Below, one piece after another: positions 58,530 to 64,000 of a DNA stretch of 64,000 nucleotides. The stretch comes from Acaryochloris sp. CCMEE 5410 (GTDB lineage: Bacteria; Cyanobacteriota; Cyanobacteriia; Thermosynechococcales; Thermosynechococcaceae): positions 3,472,001 to 3,536,000 of the forward strand of contig NZ_AFEJ02000001.1 in the NCBI RefSeq assembly GCF_000238775.2, in the 5' to 3' direction. Numbering within the stretch: position 1 is the stretch's first letter; each line of letters begins with the position of its first letter. A program made the translations under genes and the position numbers. Under the pieces are notes generated by a model. It was not told the DNA's origin, made no database searches, and saw nothing but the letters and a program-made list of their open reading frames with translations.

Positions 58530-59135
58530 TTAAGACCTTTCCAGTCCACCTGCTGGCATGCCGCCATGACTGCGTGGATCGTCTTGACTCCCCCTAACTG
58601 CAGGTTGAAAGATAGATGTTTGTCCCATGGCTTGCGACCTGGGCACGGTTTCTTCCGCCACTAGGGCCGCTAAATTATCTGCCAAAATCTGTCGGGGTTG
58701 CTGCCCCACTGAGCTAGCTAAGGCTTCACCATCGCCATCTAGAAAGACAAAATGCGGAATACCATCAACATCAAACTTCAGCACTTCAGGAAGCCACTTG
58801 CTGTTGTCAACGTTCAACATCACAAAATTCACTTGATCAGAAAATTCTTGTTTGAGGCTATGCATGTCGTCAGCCATGGCCTGGCAACTCGTGCACCAAT
58901 TCGCATAAAACTCCATCAAAGTTGGCTTTTGATTGGTTAAGGCGACTTCTAGAGGGGTTGAATCAGCGGCTAGGGTGGATAAAGAGGGTTGTTCAGTTTG
59001 CTGACGAGAGCCGAGAAAGAGAGCGATGCTGAGTGCGATCGCAACCATAGCAACCAAAAAATTTCTCAATCGTTGACTGGAGGTTGCTGCATTAACCTCA
59101 GGATCGGACGGCATATCTGATGGATCTAAAGTCAT
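58530..59135 (-). CDS. txlA: Thioredoxin-like protein TxlA
   Basis: 201 residues from ATG 59135. One membrane helix near residue 30 (FLVAMVAIALSIALFLG) tethers a thioredoxin domain with active site WCTSC (FYANWCTSCQAM) and the cis-Pro in GIPHFVFLD. This is the TxlA/HCF164 layout; HCF164 reduces targets in the thylakoid lumen for cytochrome b6f assembly. Reducing equivalents would come from CcdA. Divergent from the next module. Confidence 0.9.
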   Translation of the reverse strand: MTLDPSDMPSDPEVNAATSSQRLRNFLVAMVAIALSIALFLGSRQQTEQPSLSTLAADSTPLEVALTNQKPTLMEFYANWCTSCQAMADDMHSLKQEFSDQVNFVMLNVDNSKWLPEVLKFDVDGIPHFVFLDGDGEALASSVGQQPRQILADNLAALVAEETVPRSQAMGQTSIFQPAVRGSQDDPRSHGGMPAGGLERS

Positions 59136-59471
59136 GAGGTATCCAAAAACTTGACTAATCATTCCCATTCTCAGTTTAGTCATCCACCGGCTCAGTACAC
59201 ACATCTTTACCCCACAAAATTGCACCTTTGGCACTTTGGGCTACATTTCACTAGGTATCAGAGGTTGAGACGGATCGAATACATTTTTCCGTACCCTCGC
59301 CAGTGATTTACCTCACAACTACCCGTCTTCCAATCTTGTAATCTGCAAGGTAATTTCCACAGCAACCTTTTCATCAGTGTGAAATTGACAGTATCCACTC
59401 ACTGCAACAACTGCTCAAAACGTCTAGACACTCTCAGCCAACATTTATAAGGGGATTTAGGTGGGGGGCCT
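59136..59471. other. Divergent intergenic region of txlA and the sigma-like gene
   Basis: 336 bases without a gene. It should hold promoters for both units; no consensus elements were firm enough to call. The last bases contain AGGTGGGGGG just ahead of the next start. Confidence 0.45.
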
Positions 59472-60134
59472 ATGAAACTTAAAAATCAGCAGATGCTACC
59501 TCTCGACGAGCAACTCCGTCAACTGGTTATAGAAGCCCGCCAATACCCCTCTGGCCATTTGAAGCGCAAGCAATGTTTGACGCAGATTGTGAGGCTGATT
59601 GAGCAATCCCGTAAGCTCTGGCATGAGCATACGCCTTACTATGAAGATGCTTTACAGCAAACCTGGGTTTATTTTTGTCAAAATATTTGTGAAGCCGGTA
59701 CTGGGGAACAATATGATCCGGATCGGAGTAGCGTCATTACCTGGCTCAACCGATATCTGAAATGGCGATTACAAGACTTTCGGATTAACAAACAAAAGCA
59801 CCTCGCGAGATATACCTCTTCAGTACCTAGCGCCATTAACAAAAACCAAGATGCAACGGATAATCTCGCCGCTCCGCCCGATACTCCCCCTATTTTGGAA
59901 ACAACCCGTCATTGGGTGGAAACTGATCCCTCCGGCGAATTAAGAAGCGTTCATATCCAAAACCGACCAGATGTCACTTGCCAAGCTTTACTCTTAAGAC
60001 GTCTTCCACCAGAACAAGGCTGGGAGAAGGTTTCCGAAGAATTTAGCTTGCCAATTTCGACGTTGAGTAGTTTTTACCAACGACAATGTATGCCTCGCTT
60101 GCGTAATTTTGGGCAGTCACAAGGATATCTATAA
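59472..60134 (+). CDS. Sigma-factor-like protein of the DUF1822/CHAT module
   Basis: 220 residues. A helical N-terminal part contains YYEDALQQTWVYFC, SSVITWLNRYLKWRL and QDFRI, resembling sigma region 2 or an associated fold. The C-terminal RRLPPEQGWEKVSEEF with SSFYQRQCMPRLRNF resembles region 4. It is a paralogue of the gene at 20977. In other cyanobacteria I recall similar genes beside DUF1822 and CHAT-CHASE2 genes, which is the context here. Sigma activity is inference. The DUF1822 gene begins 23 bases downstream. Confidence 0.75.
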   Translation: MKLKNQQMLPLDEQLRQLVIEARQYPSGHLKRKQCLTQIVRLIEQSRKLWHEHTPYYEDALQQTWVYFCQNICEAGTGEQYDPDRSSVITWLNRYLKWRLQDFRINKQKHLARYTSSVPSAINKNQDATDNLAAPPDTPPILETTRHWVETDPSGELRSVHIQNRPDVTCQALLLRRLPPEQGWEKVSEEFSLPISTLSSFYQRQCMPRLRNFGQSQGYL

Positions 60135-60157
60135 TAGAAGTTCCTGATTTTGACTCC

Positions 60158-61129
60158 ATGCTTCCCTTGATGAGCGATTCGTTAGCCTTACCAATTACCC
60201 AAGCCGCAAGACAAACAGCCCAAGACTTTGGGCAGCAACAGTCCACACCCGAGAAATACCAGCAAGTCTATCTCAATACCTTAGCGGTCTTAGCTGTTAA
60301 AGAGTATCTGGCATTGATGGAAATTCCTTACAATCTGGAAGCTAGCGATAGCTGGAATCCCGTAGTACGATTATGTGCAGACGTTGCCGACCTCGTCGTT
60401 CCAGGCATGGGAAGTTTGGAATGTCGCCCGATTTTACCGGACACGCCCACTTGTCTGTTACCCCCTGAAGTTTGGTCAGATCGCATTGGTTATCTGGTTG
60501 TCATCATCGATGATCAGCAGCGGAGAGCCCGCATCCTAGGATTCACACCCACGGTTCAAGCCGGTCAAATTGCAATAGATCAATTACAGCCCCTCGAATC
60601 CTTATTAGCTCATATCAGTGAATTTATGTTGGTAGACACAAAATCACCGACATTCGTGCAGACCGATCTAGGCCAATGGCTACAAGGTATCTTTAATCAA
60701 AGTTGGCAAGTGGTTGAAGACCTCTTACAACCTTCTACCCTAGAGCCAGCCTTTCACTTTAGGAGTGCAGCCACAACATCAACTGTGGAGCTGGATGATG
60801 ATGCCGTCCAAATCAAACGGGCCAAATTAGTCAAGTTCAAAAATGATGCAGAAGAAATTCCTCTCGTCTTGATCATGAATCTTCTGCAAACTGAATCAGA
60901 TAGCCAGCGTATGCTCTGTGTTCAACTTCGACCTGCAGGTCAACATGCCTCATTACCCGCTAATTTAGTGCTTAGGGTACTGGATAACCAGCACAACACA
61001 TTTTTAGAAGCTCAATCGCGGCAAGCAGACAACTACTTACAGCTGGAATTCAGCGGATTACCAGGAGAACAGTTTCATCTCGATCTAGAGCAAGGAAACC
61101 ACATCCTCACAGAAACATTTATTATTTAA
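60158..61129 (+). CDS. DUF1822 family protein
   Basis: 323 residues from ATG 60158 (ATG 60170 also possible). The DUF1822 N-terminal block includes YLNTLAVLAVKEYLALM and SWNPVVRLCADVADLVV, then LPPEVWSDRIGYLVVIID. Function unknown. It lies between the sigma-like gene and the CHAT-cyclase gene, 53 bases from the latter, on one strand. Confidence 0.85.
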   Translation: MLPLMSDSLALPITQAARQTAQDFGQQQSTPEKYQQVYLNTLAVLAVKEYLALMEIPYNLEASDSWNPVVRLCADVADLVVPGMGSLECRPILPDTPTCLLPPEVWSDRIGYLVVIIDDQQRRARILGFTPTVQAGQIAIDQLQPLESLLAHISEFMLVDTKSPTFVQTDLGQWLQGIFNQSWQVVEDLLQPSTLEPAFHFRSAATTSTVELDDDAVQIKRAKLVKFKNDAEEIPLVLIMNLLQTESDSQRMLCVQLRPAGQHASLPANLVLRVLDNQHNTFLEAQSRQADNYLQLEFSGLPGEQFHLDLEQGNHILTETFII

Positions 61130-61182
61130 AATTTTTGCCCTGGCTGCATAGAAAGGAGATGCCTCTATAAAGAGAACAAGCC

Positions 61183-64000
61183 GTGGATAAATTAGTTGTA
61201 TTGCGCATGGGAGAAGGTAGCTTTACACAGGGTTTCCCTGTGACCCTTCAAGTTGGCCAAGAAAACGACAGACCCTCTACTGAAATTATCGGTTCTCTTC
61301 CTCCCAATCCTAATATTCCCGAATATTATCAAGGGTGGCAAACCGCTTATCTCAACTTGGGATTAACCACCCGCTTAGATGCTCCCACAGAACAATTAAC
61401 CAACATCGACTGGCAAGAACTCCAAGTCAACTGCGAACAGGCCGCCCAAACCCTTCATCATGCATTGGACCAATGGCTTCTAGCAGACACCTTTCGCCCC
61501 GTCCGCGATAAATGGCTAGAGCAACTGTCTCTCCAAGATCACATTCGCATTATTCTGCAAACGGATAATCCGCAGCTCCAGCGCTTACCTTGGCACCAGT
61601 GGGAACTTTTAAATCGCTACCCTTTTGCAGAACTGGTCTTGAGCGCTCCCACCTATGAAGGCATTCAACGCCAATCCAGCTCTACTGCTGGCATCAAGAT
61701 TCTTGCCATTTTGGGAAGTAGCCACGGTATCAATACTCAAGCAGATCAAAGGTTACTCAATCAGCTTCCTCACGCAAATGTGACTTTTCTCGTAGAACCA
61801 CAGCGGCAAGAACTCACAGATCAGCTCTGGGACCAAAACTGGGATATTTTATTTTTTGCAGGCCACAGCCATAGTTCCAATCCCTGTGACACGGGCCATA
61901 TTTGCCTCAATGCCCATGAAACACTAAACATCAAACAACTGAAGTATTCTTTGCAGCAAGCCATTAGCAAAGGGTTACAGCTTGCCATTTTCAATTCTTG
62001 TGATGGTTTAGGGCTCGCCCATCACCTGGCCGATCTCCATTTGCCAGCCATGGTGGTCATGCGCGAGCCTGTGCCTGACCAAGTGGCTCAGTATTTTCTC
62101 AAGTACTTCTTAACTGCTTTTTCTAAGGGCAAACCCTTTCATTTAGCCGTCCGCGAAGCCCGGGAACGACTCCATGACCTAGAGCCTCATTTTCCCTGTG
62201 CCACATGGTTGCCGATTATTTGCCAAAATCCAGCCGAACCGCCTCCAACATGGCAACAGCTCCATCAAAACGGTGGGGACGACTATTCTTTATGGCGCCA
62301 TGATAATGATGCGGCGGCTCAAATTGTCACCATTGTCTTCACTGATCTAGTCAGCTCTACTGCCATTAAACAGGCGATGCCTGGCCTGGATGTCACCACT
62401 CGGAACCAACAGTACTACGACACAATCCTCCAACCTCACCGCCAACGCGTCACTGATAGTTTAAAAACCTTTGGCGGTCGTCTGGTTAAAACCGAAGGGG
62501 ATGGCTTTTTGATGAGCTTTCCAGGAGCCATGCAGGCTGCGCAGTGGTCCATTGCCCTGCAACAGCACCATGAACAAGATCCCATTGAGACACCGTTTGG
62601 CCCCTTGCAGGTCAGGATTGGCATGCATACAGGCAGCCCCTTATTGAATGCTGAAGATCATGACTATATTGGTCAAGAAGTCGACTATGCCTATCGCATT
62701 TCTGACCTAGCTGAAGGTGGACAAATCTTACTATCAGAAGTCTCAGCGGTGTTACTGCGCAATGCTGGTCTAACAGATATTACCGTATATGACCATGACC
62801 ATTGCCCCCTCAAAGGCATCGGCTCTGTCCCTATTTTCGAAATTCTTTGGGATAATCGGCAACCGCGCCCACTGCGGGGGAGTAAACCATCCACAGTCTC
62901 TAACGCTCTCAATACAGATCAGCAGCCTGCGAACAAAACACTCTCTGAGCCCATTGCTATACCGCCAAACGATGCAGAACCGCCTCCTGAAAAAGTCTCT
63001 CTGTTTTCTAAAGTTCATCGTTTTTGTCGCCGTCCTCTATGGTCCGTTTTGCCCACCAGTCTGTGTTTGACGGCAGCCATGTTAGGTATGCGAGGACTAG
63101 GCTTGTTACAACCCATGGAGTTTTGGGCGTTTGATCAGTTACTACGCCTTAGACCTAACGAAGGACCAGATCCCAGGCTCCTAATTGTATTGGTCACGGA
63201 TAAAGATATTCAGGTCCAAGGAGATCAGGCCCGGCGCAGTTCTTTAAACGATCCAACTCTGACGCAACTTCTCACCAAATTAGACGAGGCCAAGCCAAAA
63301 GCCATTGGCCTAGACATTTACCGAGATTTTGCCGTTGATCCTAACTACCCCAAGCTAACGACCCAACTCAAAGACAATGAGCGCTTAGTGGTTCCTTGTA
63401 AAGGGAGTGACTCATCCGGTGATAGCGATCCAGTCGGCATCGCCCCTCCATCTGAAGTTAAAGCACCTAATCGCATCGGCTTTACAGATTTTATCGAAGA
63501 TGGAGATGGGGTGTTACGTCGACATATTCTTCATATGAACCATGAGCCCGCTTCTCCCTGTCGAGCGTCTTTTTCCTTCGGGGCTTTATTAGCCTTTCAC
63601 TACTTGGAACAGCAGTCAAAACAGGCGTTTTCATTAAAGTTTGCGGAACCCAATGGTCAACCTTTGCAATTGCAGGTTCAAACGGCTCAACCAGGCACTG
63701 ACGCGACTCGAACCACAATCTTTAAACAACTACAACCCCATGGCGGCTATCAAGGGATTAATGATGACCGCATGAAGGGCTTGCAATTACTGCTGAATTA
63801 TCGAGCATTGCAGAAACCGACCGACATCGCCAAAACGGTAACTTTGGAGCAAGTTCTAACAGGTCAAGTTAATGCCAATGCTATTAAGGACAAGGTTGTT
63901 TTAGTAGGGGTCCAATCTAGTGGTTCTGGAGATTTTTGGTCCACGCCCTATGGTGCCGGCCCCACGCAGAAAGTTGCCGGTGTCTTTGTCCAGGCCCATA
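61183..64000 (+). CDS. CHAT - class III nucleotide cyclase - CHASE2 fusion protein (partial)
   Basis: 939 residues to the window edge, open at the 3' end. GTG 61183 is the first start after an in-frame stop and gives the family N terminus MDKLVVLRMGEGSF. A CHAT caspase-like domain (about 150-360) has His228 (FFAGHSH) and Cys273 (FNSCDG). A class III adenylate/guanylate cyclase domain (385-555) has Asp388, Lys436, Asp440, Asp494 and Arg505, but Asp501 replaces the usual transition-state Asn. A membrane helix (about 625-645) and a CHASE2 sensor domain follow, the latter cut off at the edge. All three parts in one chain is unusual. Confidence 0.88.
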   Translation, partial: MDKLVVLRMGEGSFTQGFPVTLQVGQENDRPSTEIIGSLPPNPNIPEYYQGWQTAYLNLGLTTRLDAPTEQLTNIDWQELQVNCEQAAQTLHHALDQWLLADTFRPVRDKWLEQLSLQDHIRIILQTDNPQLQRLPWHQWELLNRYPFAELVLSAPTYEGIQRQSSSTAGIKILAILGSSHGINTQADQRLLNQLPHANVTFLVEPQRQELTDQLWDQNWDILFFAGHSHSSNPCDTGHICLNAHETLNIKQLKYSLQQAISKGLQLAIFNSCDGLGLAHHLADLHLPAMVVMREPVPDQVAQYFLKYFLTAFSKGKPFHLAVREARERLHDLEPHFPCATWLPIICQNPAEPPPTWQQLHQNGGDDYSLWRHDNDAAAQIVTIVFTDLVSSTAIKQAMPGLDVTTRNQQYYDTILQPHRQRVTDSLKTFGGRLVKTEGDGFLMSFPGAMQAAQWSIALQQHHEQDPIETPFGPLQVRIGMHTGSPLLNAEDHDYIGQEVDYAYRISDLAEGGQILLSEVSAVLLRNAGLTDITVYDHDHCPLKGIGSVPIFEILWDNRQPRPLRGSKPSTVSNALNTDQQPANKTLSEPIAIPPNDAEPPPEKVSLFSKVHRFCRRPLWSVLPTSLCLTAAMLGMRGLGLLQPMEFWAFDQLLRLRPNEGPDPRLLIVLVTDKDIQVQGDQARRSSLNDPTLTQLLTKLDEAKPKAIGLDIYRDFAVDPNYPKLTTQLKDNERLVVPCKGSDSSGDSDPVGIAPPSEVKAPNRIGFTDFIEDGDGVLRRHILHMNHEPASPCRASFSFGALLAFHYLEQQSKQAFSLKFAEPNGQPLQLQVQTAQPGTDATRTTIFKQLQPHGGYQGINDDRMKGLQLLLNYRALQKPTDIAKTVTLEQVLTGQVNANAIKDKVVLVGVQSSGSGDFWSTPYGAGPTQKVAGVFVQAH

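Overview
The window is chromosomal DNA of a cyanobacterium. This rests on psbA (photosystem II D1), psb30, the chloroplast-type ribosomal protein PSRP-3/Ycf65, the fbp-tal-zwf-opcA cluster, the trnW-secE-nusG-rplKAJL order shared with plastids, and frequent GCGATCGC (HIP1) octamers. Base composition is moderate. The mixture of photosystem genes, a PaO-like Rieske oxygenase and IS remnants would fit an Acaryochloris-like unicellular species, but that is inference and no marker here proves the genus.

Layout. The left edge (1-3.4 kb) holds the start of a cobalt-precorrin-6A reductase gene and an FHA-PAS-GAF-GGDEF-EAL signalling protein. 3.5-7.8 kb is a translation/transcription block: rplS, tRNA-Trp, secE, nusG, rplK, rplA, an L10 leader with attenuator, rplJ, rplL. 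7.8-13.4 kb has a stand-alone SepF domain, a GNAT enzyme, a coiled-coil protein, a three-FHA ABC-2 transporter and an unknown. 13.6-18.9 kb is the fbp-tal-zwf-opcA sugar-phosphate cluster. 19-27.5 kb has cobB, a sigma-like regulator, ruvA, sucrose-phosphate phosphatase, an MFS transporter, a membrane Ser/Thr kinase and a hydrolase. 27.5-34 kb has psbA, recJ with psb30 on the opposite strand, a cysteine-cluster protein, the paired half-size UPF0016 transporters and small conserved proteins. 34.3-37.2 kb is an accessory patch: an unknown protein, a PD-(D/E)XK nuclease and a dead IS4-like element whose 16-bp inverted repeats and 9-bp target duplication are intact. 37.3-52.9 kb is mostly housekeeping and enzyme genes (nif3-like, hisD, PaO-like Rieske oxygenase, GFA, UbiX-like, VanZ, VOC, MOSC, Uma2, DUF4303-like, pyrG, ROK glucokinase, ispF). 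53-59 kb holds two secreted proteins sharing a triplicated domain, tRNA-Met, a CNNM/HlyC protein, PSRP-3 and TxlA. The right edge (59.5-64 kb) is a three-gene signalling module: sigma-like protein, DUF1822 protein, and a CHAT-class III cyclase-CHASE2 fusion that runs off the window.

How the genes work together. zwf, opcA and tal form the oxidative and non-oxidative pentose phosphate entry and fbp the gluconeogenic/Calvin counterpart. psbA and psb30 serve photosystem II, and the UPF0016 pair probably handles manganese or calcium. The most unusual system is the right-hand module, where a caspase-like CHAT domain, a nucleotide cyclase and a periplasmic sensor are built into one polypeptide beside a sigma-like protein. 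A paralogue of that sigma-like protein stands alone near 21 kb.
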